A stretch of DNA of 64,000 bases, from the NCBI RefSeq assembly GCF_020171315.1, contig NZ_JAIUZP010000013.1, forward strand, positions 83,981 to 147,980, in the 5' to 3' direction. The DNA is from Pseudooceanicola nanhaiensis. GTDB lineage: Bacteria; Pseudomonadota; Alphaproteobacteria; Rhodobacterales; Rhodobacteraceae. A program made the position numbers and the translations under genes. Within the stretch, counting starts at the first letter, position 1; every line of letters begins with the position of its first letter. The notes below the pieces were generated by a model that saw only the letters and a program-made list of their open reading frames with translations, was not told where the DNA came from and made no database searches. Shown here piece after piece: positions 50,701-57,872 of this stretch.

Positions 50701-51327
50701 TTCGAGATCCTCGATAGACGCCTGATAGGTGCCGTCGAAGAACTCCGACCGCGGGATGATCTCGATCTCGGGCGTGACGAAGACCACGCGGTCCGGCACG
50801 TCCTGATCGGTGAAACGGGTGAAGTCGAGATCGGTGATCGTCACCGGCTCGGCGCCCTCCACGCCCACGGGGATGACGAAGAGATCCGCGTTGGCCCCGC
50901 CGGTCAGCTCATCGCCGTCGTCGCCCCAGAGCGCATCAATCCCGTCGCCGCCGATCAGCGTGTCGGGCTGGCCCAGTTCCTCATCGTTGGCGACAAGCAC
51001 ATCGGTGCCCTCGTTGCCGATGAGGGTATCGGACCCGCCGGCACCGCCGGTGATCGTGTCGCTGAGCGGGCCGCCTTCGAGGAGGTCGTCGCCCTCGGTG
51101 CCAGTGAGCGAGAGGCCGGGATCGACCGTGTCGTCGCCCTCATCCGTGTCGCCGTCGGTGTCGCCGTCCTCGCCGCCGTCGAGCGTGTCATCGCCATCGC
51201 CGGTCGACGTATCCTCGCCGGTGTCGTCCTCGTCAGACCCGCCGCTCAACGCAACGGCACTCATGCCACCGAACAGAAGTAGTAGAAGAATCGTTTCCAA
51301 AGACGGCACCCAGGGCAAACAGATCAA
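47764..51327 (-). CDS. RTX calcium-binding exoprotein with glycoside hydrolase-like domain
   Basis: An acidic protein of up to 1187 residues. Layout: short hydrophobic N-terminus, Asp/Glu/Gly linker, GGxGxDxL nonapeptides (about 72-150 and 260-330), a clan GH-A-like barrel (about 440-760), a beta domain, seven GGDGTD repeats (943-984), then a second RTX block (about 990-1105) and a hydrophobic tail of the kind used by type I secretion. In the barrel, EIGNEYW (Glu590) and VTEWN (Glu720) are the likely acid/base and nucleophile. The start is unsure: no ATG fits, TTG at 51327 or 51300 is possible. No ABC exporter gene is adjacent. Substrate unknown. Confidence 0.85.
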   Translation of the reverse strand: MICLPWVPSLETILLLLLFGGMSAVALSGGSDEDDTGEDTSTGDGDDTLDGGEDGDTDGDTDEGDDTVDPGLSLTGTEGDDLLEGGPLSDTITGGAGGSDTLIGNEGTDVLVANDEELGQPDTLIGGDGIDALWGDDGDELTGGANADLFVIPVGVEGAEPVTITDLDFTRFTDQDVPDRVVFVTPEIEIIPRSEFFDGTYQASIEDLEDGSGAEVIINDQVVAIIEGYTAEELYYETVWVGNFSPALTGFYDGDDELTGSEDSDEIFGGDGMDTILGLGGGDYLAGQQGDDFVSGVDAEGTEAVGDTVVGNAGDDTLRGDEGDQLAGGEGNDSFELVVPADDAVDFTPMRIHSYEVDGNDGAHELITLIEADGTAISIAEAATNLTITDAEDGSGAALVYGGKVIAIVEGVDAEALGSPSGWLGNLGDVTPVVTQATSQTATEVEVTAASGSGYSISEAFFGGNLVYSINTDDGVPLENFVEALEELDITHLRYPAGQGDSGDEYEDGDKFLNVLEMNQNDAGEWELRTEVTDMLDWARENDVQVTLVLPTKNYTIEEYEALDGDIERFAQAVMEDYGDVVEAFEIGNEYWSSTGETEYGAKANVAAIALEDGMEAAGVDVDDQPSIIVQMATPNAGSDYHVSVDDRSYTDRVHLANEAILAQLSDEAMDAIDGVVEHYYYKDRDLEFTGKSSEVSFIDHDLEIWEEAFDKELEFHVTEWNVKTTDETETGLRSASVMVEQVQNLTELGADSAHVWPVQHNTPTDLAGSQVEDVVTDDQGRVISSINGATFDLMSSSLIGLELMETSLSVEDGSFELDAYQSDDKTVIYVSSRSLETQTLDLDLSELVSDFNTASAVKISADFSSSSSDGAHYVPGEGFQEAEYVLVNGERYYINENDIRASLTDYDLDDTSVTVTLKPFEVIEITFDTTGLTDGGTDTGSGGDGTDGGDGTDGGDGTDGGDGTDGGDGTDGGDGTDGGDGTDGGDTTPTGDEITGTAGADDLEGGTGDDTLSGLAGDDHITGGKGDDRVLGDEGDDSLYGWGGDDYLKGGDGDDLLSGNEGDDTLVGSEGEDELRGGDGNDEMNGQTGDDTLTGGAGADTLTGWSGKDTFVLSEGDLADGDVITDFTPGKDVLEIDLPGIDSLDDVTFQLSGDTVIVRFGSHGSIILQGGLTVDSLAQSKNFDFV
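48376..48501 (-). repeat. Seven 18-base in-frame repeats (GGDGTD linker)
   Basis: Seven consecutive 18-base units inside the RTX gene encode GGDGTD. The units alternate between two near-identical forms (ACC/ACT and GAT/GAC variants), consistent with duplication of a 36-base pair. Unit number is likely to vary between strains by slippage, changing linker length between the catalytic and C-terminal RTX parts. Confidence 0.85.
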
Positions 51328-51778
51328 CGGGAAGAGCGAATTAATAATTCCTCAATCTTTCAACCTTTGCGGATTCGAGGCAAGCCTGAACGAATCCAGA
51401 TCGAAAACAGTACGTTTCCGCATGGCGCTCAATGAACGGGCGCGCGACGGACTTTGGCGGCCTGCCCTGTCCAGCCGTTTTCAAAGCTATTTCAGCAGGA
51501 TAAGAGGGCCTGTACCTGGGCGCCCCACATGCCCCAGCGGAGGGACGCTGCACCCGTATCGGGTGAGCCTCAATTGAGCGGGCGACTCCAGAGATTGCAC
51601 GCGCAACCTTGGGTTGCATTTTGCCTGCGACTCGGTTTCCTTTTTCCACGGGGCGGCGAATGTCAGGAAATGCCATTCGGCCACGACGGTACTGCGATTG
51701 CTGCAAAGCAGCGACTGCCATTCCCTGACCGCGCGCGTGCACGTTCGCCCCGCCTTTCGCTAGACGGGCCGTCGAGGC
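51328..51778. other. Intergenic region upstream of the RTX gene
   Basis: About 450 bases. An AT-rich stretch near 51338-51365 is the probable RTX promoter area, without a clear -35/-10 pair. A small hairpin GCAACC-TTG-GGTTGC (51602-51616) is followed by ATTTT on the plus strand. A GCTGC-AAA-GCAGC hairpin occurs near 51700. Short open frames here look non-coding. Confidence 0.45.
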
Positions 51779-52243
51779 TTACTGACTCGGGCTTTCCGCC
51801 GGGACCGAGAAGCCGATGGCCCCCATAAGCCCGGAGGCGAAGCCGCGCCCGAACTCCCCGAAGGCCGTGCCGACCGCCGTTTCGACGGCGGGGCCGATCC
51901 CGGCTTCGATCCCGTGCAGCGTGACATTCAACTCCGCCAGTCGCGCTTCGGCCTTGGCCACCTGCGCCTCCAGTTCGGTGCAGACGTGCAGGTCCGGGCC
52001 GCCGCCCTCCCGCAGGGAGGCGATGCCTTCGCGGGTCTCCCGGATCTGGTCGGTGAGATCGCGGATCTCCGACCGGACGGGAATGATCGAGCCGGTGACC
52101 TCTGCGAGGTTTCCGGTGACCTCCTCGACCGAAGAGGTGACGCTCCACGCGAGCCAGAGGCAGAGCGCCAGAAGGATCAGGGTTGCGTTCAAGAGGGCCA
52201 GCACGAGGTTTCCCAGCGTGCGCCCGATGCTCCGCGTGACCAT
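51779..52243 (-). CDS. Small membrane-anchored coiled-coil protein
   Basis: A 154-residue protein that I do not recognise. One membrane helix (about residues 12-38, LVLALLNATLILLALCLWLAW in part) is followed by a helical region with heptad-like spacing (VEEVTGNLAEVTGSI, IRDLTDQIRETREGI, LEAQVAKAEARLAELN) and a C-terminal Gly-rich part, GTAFGEFGRGFASGLMGAIG. The start with GGGAGGG 6 bases upstream is preferred over an ATG 15 bases earlier. It lies 61 bases after another small membrane protein on the same strand and may be cotranscribed with it. No function is assigned. Confidence 0.7.
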   Translation of the reverse strand: MVTRSIGRTLGNLVLALLNATLILLALCLWLAWSVTSSVEEVTGNLAEVTGSIIPVRSEIRDLTDQIRETREGIASLREGGGPDLHVCTELEAQVAKAEARLAELNVTLHGIEAGIGPAVETAVGTAFGEFGRGFASGLMGAIGFSVPAESPSQ

Positions 52244-52271
52244 CAGCGGCCCTCCCATTTTTGAGGATAGG

Positions 52272-52294
52272 GGCCGGTCGGGGATCGACCGGCC
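52272..52294 (-). terminator. Hairpin after the 4-helix membrane protein gene
   Basis: A perfect 9-base stem, GGCCGGTCG/CGACCGGCC, with a 5-base loop, 10 bases past the stop. It has no real T-run, so it may attenuate rather than end transcription into the next gene. Confidence 0.5.
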
Positions 52295-52304
52295 GACAGG
52301 CCCG

Positions 52305-52712
52305 TTACGCGGCCTTCTTCTTCTCTTCGGCGAGTTGCTTGAAGACGTAGACCGGGATCAGGATCGTCGCGACAAGGCTGCCGAGCCAGACCAGCAGCGT
52401 GGCCGCCAGCCAGTTGGCGATGCCACCGATGACCATGCCCTCGAGCAGAAGGTCCGTGACGAAGAGCCCGATGAAGACCGTCACCAGCGCCACGCCACCC
52501 ATCAGCTGCGGCAGGTGTTTGAGCGACATCTTGGTGACCAGCGGCCCCAGCACGGCCTGGATGATCGAGAAGGCGACCACCACGATGATGAAGGACAGCG
52601 GGTCGATCTGGAAGCCGCTCAGAAGCGCCGTGGCGAGCAGAAGCCCAACGGCATTGGCGATCAGATAGGCGGCGGCGGAAAGGGCAAGTTTGACCAATTC
52701 GAAAACTCCCAT
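52305..52712 (-). CDS. Four-helix membrane protein, phage-holin-superfamily-like
   Basis: A 135-residue protein with four predicted membrane helices and a Lys-rich C-terminus (EEKKKAA), starting MGVFELVKLALSAAAYLIAN. Size and pattern resemble the 4-helix phage_holin_4-type or DUF-only membrane proteins common in bacteria. There is no lysis gene nearby, so a phage role is unlikely. An ATG 27 bases upstream is a possible longer start. The divergent cytochrome gene begins about 370 bases away. Confidence 0.65.
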   Translation of the reverse strand: MGVFELVKLALSAAAYLIANAVGLLLATALLSGFQIDPLSFIIVVVAFSIIQAVLGPLVTKMSLKHLPQLMGGVALVTVFIGLFVTDLLLEGMVIGGIANWLAATLLVWLGSLVATILIPVYVFKQLAEEKKKAA

Positions 52713-53080
52713 TTGGCCGCGAAACCAATACGTTCGCATCCGCGATCGGCGGCCCGAAACAATTGCAGATCGAGTCTCTTCTCCATTCAACTTTGAGGGC
52801 AACGCCTGTTGCGTCAAGGAAAATTAACCTATTCCGACGCGACACTTCCGTAACGCAGCGAAAAACGGAAGCGGGGGCTTGCACAGCTTTGACGTGCGCT
52901 CCTAAGGTTCTGCAAAGAGATGTTTTCGCCCCGGTTGTGCCGCGGCCATTCCATTGCGACAGAGTTTGCCATTTCCGGGTTGAGCCGCAGCGCGCGGCAC
53001 GGCCCCTCCTTACGAAAGACGGGGTCCCCCGCGTGTTGAAGTTTCCCGTCGCCACCGCCTTTCGCGTCCTTACCGTCCGC
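52713..53080. other. Divergent region upstream of the octahaem cytochrome gene
   Basis: About 370 bases. The cytochrome frame stays open leftward to 52763, but that extension is Arg/Cys-rich and unlike the protein. A GTG at 53033 with a 16-residue extension is possible. No clear FNR, CRP or other operator was seen. Confidence 0.4.
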
Positions 53081-55024
53081 ATGATCGCGCGCAGCCTCGC
53101 GGCACCGTCGGCCCTGGCGCTTCTGGCCACCGTGGCACCGGCTCAAGAGGCCACTTATGTCGGCTCCGCTGCCTGCGCCTCCTGTCACGCGGTCGAGGCC
53201 GAGGCCTGGGAGGGATCGCACCATGCGCTTGCCTGGACCCCGCCGGAGCCCGCCAACATCCTGGCCGATTTCGATGGCACCCGCTTCGCGCTTGGCGACA
53301 TGTCGGTTGCCTTCCGGATCGACGGCGACGGGCGTCACGTCGCCTCGGTGACGGAGCTCGACGGCAAGACCACCGATTATGCCGTGCATTCGGTGGTCGG
53401 CGTCGCCCCGCTGCAACAATATCTGTTCGAGACCGCCCCCGGCCGCCTGCAGAGCTTCGACGTGGTCTGGGACACGGAGATGGGCACTTGGTTCCACCTC
53501 TACCCCGAGGACAACCCGCCGCCGCGCGATGCGCTCCACTGGACCGGCCCCTACAAGACGTGGAACTCCCGCTGCGCCACCTGTCATGCCACCGGGTTCG
53601 AGACGAATTACGACGCGCAGACGCGGAGCTATGCCTCGACCCAGGCCGAGATCGGCGTGGGCTGTGAAAGCTGCCACGGCCCTGCCTCCGAACACCTCGA
53701 CTGGGCGCGTCAGTGGGAGCCGACCCGCACCGCGCCGCCGCCCAATCACGGACTGCCGGTGGACCTGTCCGATCCGGCCAGCTTCATCGACACCTGCGGC
53801 GGCTGCCATTCCCGGCGCGAGGCCTATTACGATGGCACACCGCCGCCGGGCACGCCTTACCACGACGCCTACAACCTCGCCCTGCTGCGCCCCGGGCTCT
53901 ACTGGCCCGACGGCCAGATCAGGGACGAGGTCTATGTCCTGGGCTCCTTCCTGCAATCGAAGATGAACGCCAAGGGCGTCACCTGCACCAACTGCCACGA
54001 ACCCCACAGCGCCACGCTGCGCGCCGAGGGCAATGCCGTCTGCGCAACCTGCCACAGTCCGGCGGGCAACCCCGATTTCCCCAGCCTGCCGCTGCAGGAG
54101 TTCGACACGCCCGCGCACCATCGCCATGCGCAGGGCAGCGCCGGTGCGGAGTGCAAATCCTGCCACATGCCCGAGCAGGTCTACATGGGCAACGACTGGC
54201 GTGCGGATCACTCCTTCCGCATCCCCCGCCCCGACCTGAGCGTCGAGACCGGCGCACCCGATGCCTGCACCTCCTGCCACCGCGATCAGACCCCGGCCTG
54301 GGCCGCGGAGGTCTTAGAGGCGTGGTTCCCCGACAGCACCCATCGCGGCCCGCATTATGGCCAGACCCTCGCCCATGGCATCGAGAACCCCGTGGCGGCC
54401 TGGACCGACCTTGCCGATCTCGCCGGGCAGAGCGATCAGCCCGCCATTGCCCGCGCCACGGCGCTCTGGCTCATGGGGGCCGAGGGCACGCGGATGGAGA
54501 TGCCCATGGTCGAGGCACTGCTGGCCGATCCCGACCCGATGGTGCGGGCGGCCACCGTCGGGGCGCTTCAGGACGCCCGCGACCCGCAACAGGTGATGCG
54601 CGTGGCGGGGATGCTGGACGATCCCTCGCGCACGGTCCGCATCGCGGCGGCGAAGGCGATGCTCGCCGCGCCCATTGCCCATCTGCCCGCGCCCATGGCG
54701 CAGAACCTGCAACGCGCGCAGGGCGAATGGCAGGCGACGATGATGTCCCGCCTCGACTATCCCGAGACCCACCTGCAACTGGGGGGCATTGCGCTCAGCA
54801 TGCGGCGCCTGCCCGCGGCTGCGCAGGCCTTTGCAGAGGTGACGCGCCTCGATCCGCAACACGTGGATGCCTGGGTCATGCGCGCCCGCATCGCCGCGGC
54901 GACGGAAGGCACGGAGGCGGCAGTGCGCATCCTCGCCCGGGCCATTGGCGCCAACCCCGAAAACACCGTGCTGCGGGAGCTGCTGGCCCAACTGGAAGCG
55001 CCCCAGCCGCGCGGCACGCCCTGA
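53081..55024 (+). CDS. Octahaem c-type cytochrome with C-terminal TPR domain
   Basis: A 647-residue exported protein. A signal peptide (1-22, ending VAPAQ) leads to eight CxxCH haem sites: CASCH (32-36), CATCH, CESCH, CGGCH, CTNCH, CATCH, CKSCH and CTSCH, all within about the first 410 residues. The C-terminal 220 residues have HEAT-like units (MVEALLADPDPMVRAATVGAL region) and TPR units (AAAQAFAEVTRLDPQHVDAWV region). Related multihaem-TPR proteins are known from varied bacteria but their reaction is mostly unassigned. The likely site is periplasm. No maturation or quinol oxidase gene is adjacent. Start GTG 53033 cannot be excluded. Confidence 0.85.
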   Translation: MIARSLAAPSALALLATVAPAQEATYVGSAACASCHAVEAEAWEGSHHALAWTPPEPANILADFDGTRFALGDMSVAFRIDGDGRHVASVTELDGKTTDYAVHSVVGVAPLQQYLFETAPGRLQSFDVVWDTEMGTWFHLYPEDNPPPRDALHWTGPYKTWNSRCATCHATGFETNYDAQTRSYASTQAEIGVGCESCHGPASEHLDWARQWEPTRTAPPPNHGLPVDLSDPASFIDTCGGCHSRREAYYDGTPPPGTPYHDAYNLALLRPGLYWPDGQIRDEVYVLGSFLQSKMNAKGVTCTNCHEPHSATLRAEGNAVCATCHSPAGNPDFPSLPLQEFDTPAHHRHAQGSAGAECKSCHMPEQVYMGNDWRADHSFRIPRPDLSVETGAPDACTSCHRDQTPAWAAEVLEAWFPDSTHRGPHYGQTLAHGIENPVAAWTDLADLAGQSDQPAIARATALWLMGAEGTRMEMPMVEALLADPDPMVRAATVGALQDARDPQQVMRVAGMLDDPSRTVRIAAAKAMLAAPIAHLPAPMAQNLQRAQGEWQATMMSRLDYPETHLQLGGIALSMRRLPAAAQAFAEVTRLDPQHVDAWVMRARIAAATEGTEAAVRILARAIGANPENTVLRELLAQLEAPQPRGTP

Positions 55025-55326
55025 AGCGCCAAGAAACGCTGCGTCGCGCCACACCCAAAGGCGGAAAATGCCCTTCATTCCGCAACTTTAGATAACGCCC
55101 TGCCCTGCATCCGCGATATACTCGGGACGGGCGGCACCCACTCCGGGTTCAGCCCGGAGCGCGAGGATTGAGCGCCCGGACCGCCGCCCGCCTGTATTGT
55201 CGAGGAATGAGCCGTGCGCGCCCATTCCGGGTAAGAGTGCTTTCCGGCCGCGTGTCTTCAGGCCGCCTGTCCTTGGTCCCGGATCCGCAACAGAGCGCGC
55301 GTGGCGCCCAGTCTGGAGGACGGGAC
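55025..55326. other. Intergenic region before hdeD
   Basis: About 300 bases. A perfect hairpin CTCCGGG/CCCGGAG (55141-55159) without a T-run is the main structure and may mark the end of the cytochrome transcript. No gene is supported, although the hdeD frame stays open upstream to 55168. Confidence 0.45.
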
Positions 55327-55860
55327 ATGAAAAACAGTTTGCTTTGGATCATCGCGGGTATCCTGCTCATCGTGGCGGGCATCTTCGCGCTGATGAACCC
55401 TTTCGCGGCGACCGTCGCCGCGGAACAGATCGCGGCGTGGAGCTTCATCATCGGGGGCGTCATGCAGTTCGGCGCAGCCTTCCGGGCCGAGGGCTGGGGC
55501 GGCCGGATCTTCGGCCTCGTGCTGGCGGTGGCCTATCTCGTGCTCGGCGTCGGCCTTCTGTTCCACCCGCTCGTCGGGATCGTCACGCTGACCATGATGG
55601 TCGCGGTGATGTTCCTCGTGAACGGCGTGCTCAAGATCGTGCTGGCCTTCAGCCTGCGCGGCTCGGGCCTCTTCTGGGTCTCGCTGATTTCCGGCGTGGT
55701 GTCCGTCGCGCTTGCCGTGATGGTCTTCGGCAACTTCCTTCAGGCCACGCTGACCATGCTGGGCATCCTGCTGGCGATCGAGCTGATCTCGAGCGGCGTG
55801 ACCATGCTCACGCTGGGCTTCTTCCAGCGCAAGCACCCCGAGATGGAAGCCCTCGCCTGA
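55327..55860 (+). CDS. HdeD-family membrane protein
   Basis: A 177-residue protein with six predicted helices and the DUF308 duplicated pattern of HdeD: LLWIIAGILLIVAGIFALMNP and a second copy around VAYLVLGVGLLFHPLVGI. HdeD is linked to acid resistance at high cell density in E. coli; here the role is inferred only. GGAGG precedes the ATG. It stands alone and is followed by a palindrome and a terminator. Confidence 0.85.
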   Translation: MKNSLLWIIAGILLIVAGIFALMNPFAATVAAEQIAAWSFIIGGVMQFGAAFRAEGWGGRIFGLVLAVAYLVLGVGLLFHPLVGIVTLTMMVAVMFLVNGVLKIVLAFSLRGSGLFWVSLISGVVSVALAVMVFGNFLQATLTMLGILLAIELISSGVTMLTLGFFQRKHPEMEALA

Positions 55861-55908
55861 GTGTCAGCTGACACATGCAAAGGGGCGCGCGGGTCCACCG
55901 CGCGCCCC
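55861..55908. terminator. Palindrome and terminator between hdeD and the YbaY/META gene
   Basis: A 14-base perfect palindrome GTGTCAGCTGACAC sits right after the hdeD stop. It is followed by an 11-base stem GGGGCGCGCGG/CCGCGCGCCCC with loop GTCCA (55882-55908). The stem serves the two convergent genes. Confidence 0.65.
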
Positions 55909-55931
55909 ATATTCATGACTGCCGCTTTAGA

Positions 55932-56663
55932 TCACTCAGGCCGCTCGGTCAGGCGCATCGTGACCACGCCGGCGGCATTGGTCAGGCTCAGGTTCTTGCC
56001 GTAGCGCACGTAGCCGGTGCTGGCCTTCACGGCCTCGACCATGTCCTGCTCCAACTGCATCCGCGGTTCGGGACACATCCGGCGCGTGCCCGCGATGGCA
56101 TCGGGGAAGGTGATCTTGCCCGCGCTCATCTCGGCGGTGCCGACGAAACGGTTGCAGCCGCCGTACATGGCAAAGCCGCCCTCCTGCGTGAAGGCGATGG
56201 TCGGCGCATCCTCCACCACCAGCATCCGCCCGCCCAGTTCAAAGGCCTGCCATTCCACGCCCGAGATGCCAGAGGTCATCGCCTCCAGCACGATCTCGGG
56301 CCGCTCGGGCGCGTCCTGCGTGAGGGCGGGGTAGGACGTCGTCGTGCGCAGCAGCAGCGTGTCGCCCTCCGCCACCTTGGCCGCCACCACGTAGCGCATC
56401 CGCGGGTCGATCGCGTCCGTGTCGTAGGGCAGGCGTATCTCGGCAGGCAGGCTGTCGATCCGGAACTCCCGGGCGGAAATCGTGGTAGAGGGCGCATCGG
56501 CGCGCGACACGTCCAGCAGTTCAACCTGCAGCAGGGTGTCGGACGGCAGCGTGGCGCCCTCCTGAAGATGCACCACGACAGGCAGTTCGACGGTTTCGGC
56601 CATGGCCGGACCTCCGGCAATCAGGGCCGCAAGGGCAAGGCTTCGGGTCAGGGTCTTTTTCAT
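55932..56663 (-). CDS. YbaY-like and META-domain exported protein
   Basis: A 243-residue protein with a signal peptide (1-22, ending AMAE). Residues about 25-125 resemble the YbaY/YscW pilotin-like beta domain (LPSDTLLQVELLDVSRADAP). Residues about 135-240 form a META (HslJ-like) domain, with GGRMLVVEDAPTIAF, GCNRFVGTAEM and RRMCPEPRM, where two Cys probably pair. There is no lipobox. GAGGAGGACAG lies upstream. Both domains are common in envelope-stress proteins; the joint role is unknown. Confidence 0.83.
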   Translation of the reverse strand: MKKTLTRSLALAALIAGGPAMAETVELPVVVHLQEGATLPSDTLLQVELLDVSRADAPSTTISAREFRIDSLPAEIRLPYDTDAIDPRMRYVVAAKVAEGDTLLLRTTTSYPALTQDAPERPEIVLEAMTSGISGVEWQAFELGGRMLVVEDAPTIAFTQEGGFAMYGGCNRFVGTAEMSAGKITFPDAIAGTRRMCPEPRMQLEQDMVEAVKASTGYVRYGKNLSLTNAAGVVTMRLTERPE

Positions 56664-56780
56664 CTCTGTCCTCCTCGATCAGCCCCAGATGTGCGGGGCG
56701 GCAGTCCGCTTCAAGGGCGGGCACGGGCGTCGCCGCCAGATGGCCCGGGAACGTTACGTCCTTAGCGCCAAGCCCTGCTG

Positions 56781-57872
56781 TCAGTTCTCCGGCAGCAGGG
56801 TCCAGCTGTTCTCTCCCAGCGGGGCAAGGTTGCGGCGGTCCGCGGCCCGCGCGCCGTCGTTGAAGAGCTGCGCCAGGTCCTCTCCGACCTCGGCGTTGTA
56901 GATATGATAGAGGTGGCCGGACGAGCTGCGCACCGGCAGGGCGCTCAGGTCGATCACCTCCACACCCTCCAGCAGCTCCACCGGGTTGCCCGCCTCGCCC
57001 AGCCTCGGATAGCCGTGCAGCTGCGCCGAGAGGGCAAGCGGCCAGTCCCGTTCGGCGACATAGACCGTCAGCCCGGCCACGATCGGGCGGATGCGCGGCA
57101 ACATGCGGCGCAGCAAATCGAAATCCATATCCGGGGCCAGCAGGGCCACCTGCCCCAGCTGCACCTCCGTCTGCCGCCCGGCCAGTTCGTAGAGCGCAAG
57201 CGCCATGCCCCGCGCGCCGAGGCTGTGGCCCGCGACATTCACCCGCCCGGGGCCGAAGCGCGCTGCCATGGTGCCGATCGTGTCGGCAAGGTCATGGACG
57301 CTCCAATAGAGGTCGGCCTCGTCATGGGTGTAGTTCAGCACCGCCCCGTCGGAAGGCCAGCTGAACCAGAGCATCTGCCCCGAGAGACCGGCATTCTCCT
57401 GAAAGGCCGTGGCGCGGCGGCAGCCCTTTTCGAAGGCAATGTAGAACCCGTGGGTATAGAGCAGCGGCGGCCGGTCACCCGTGGTCTGCTCCAGCTCCTC
57501 CAGCACCGCTTCCAGGGGGGCCTTGCGCACGTCTCCGACCCGCAGCAGTTCCTCAGGGATATAGAAGGGCGCCGCCTCGCGGACCTTTTCCAGCAGGCGC
57601 AGCGGGCGCTCGGTGATGTCGCACCACCCCGCGCTGACGCCGCTGCGCTCGTCGCCATAGGCGTCGCCGGGGCTCGGCAATCCGGTTTCGTTGCGGTTGG
57701 TGACGAAGGGCACGCCGCGCACCTGCGGCACACCGGGATCCGGCACCGGGGCTGCGACCTGCGCGGTCACCGGCAACGCGGCGGCGAGACCCACCGCGGT
57801 GAGGGCCGCCCGGAAGACCGCCCCTGAAAGCCTCCGGCCCGACAGGCGGGACCTAGGGGTCACAGCATCCAC
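56781..57872 (-). CDS. DUF900-type alpha/beta hydrolase
   Basis: A 363-residue alpha/beta hydrolase. A hydrophobic N-terminus (about 15-38) suggests export. The nucleophile Ser is in VNVAGHSLGARG (about residue 217), with LLYTHGFYIAFEKG as the oxyanion region and a C-terminal SSSGHLYHIYN that provides the His. DUF900 members are esterase- or lipase-like with unknown substrates. The ATG lies 13 bases inside the end of the phospholipase D gene, so the two are coupled. Confidence 0.82.
   Translation of the reverse strand: MDAVTPRSRLSGRRLSGAVFRAALTAVGLAAALPVTAQVAAPVPDPGVPQVRGVPFVTNRNETGLPSPGDAYGDERSGVSAGWCDITERPLRLLEKVREAAPFYIPEELLRVGDVRKAPLEAVLEELEQTTGDRPPLLYTHGFYIAFEKGCRRATAFQENAGLSGQMLWFSWPSDGAVLNYTHDEADLYWSVHDLADTIGTMAARFGPGRVNVAGHSLGARGMALALYELAGRQTEVQLGQVALLAPDMDFDLLRRMLPRIRPIVAGLTVYVAERDWPLALSAQLHGYPRLGEAGNPVELLEGVEVIDLSALPVRSSSGHLYHIYNAEVGEDLAQLFNDGARAADRRNLAPLGENSWTLLPEN

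Noticed and set aside
47788..51282. Open frame of 1164 codons antisense to the RTX gene
   Set aside because: Mirrors the Asp/Gly codon repeats of the RTX gene (GTC, GCC, ATC read in reverse) and gives Val/Ala/Ile repeats without a fold.
52305..52712. Phage lysis module
   Set aside because: The small 4-helix protein has a holin-like pattern, but there is no endolysin, capsid or integrase nearby.
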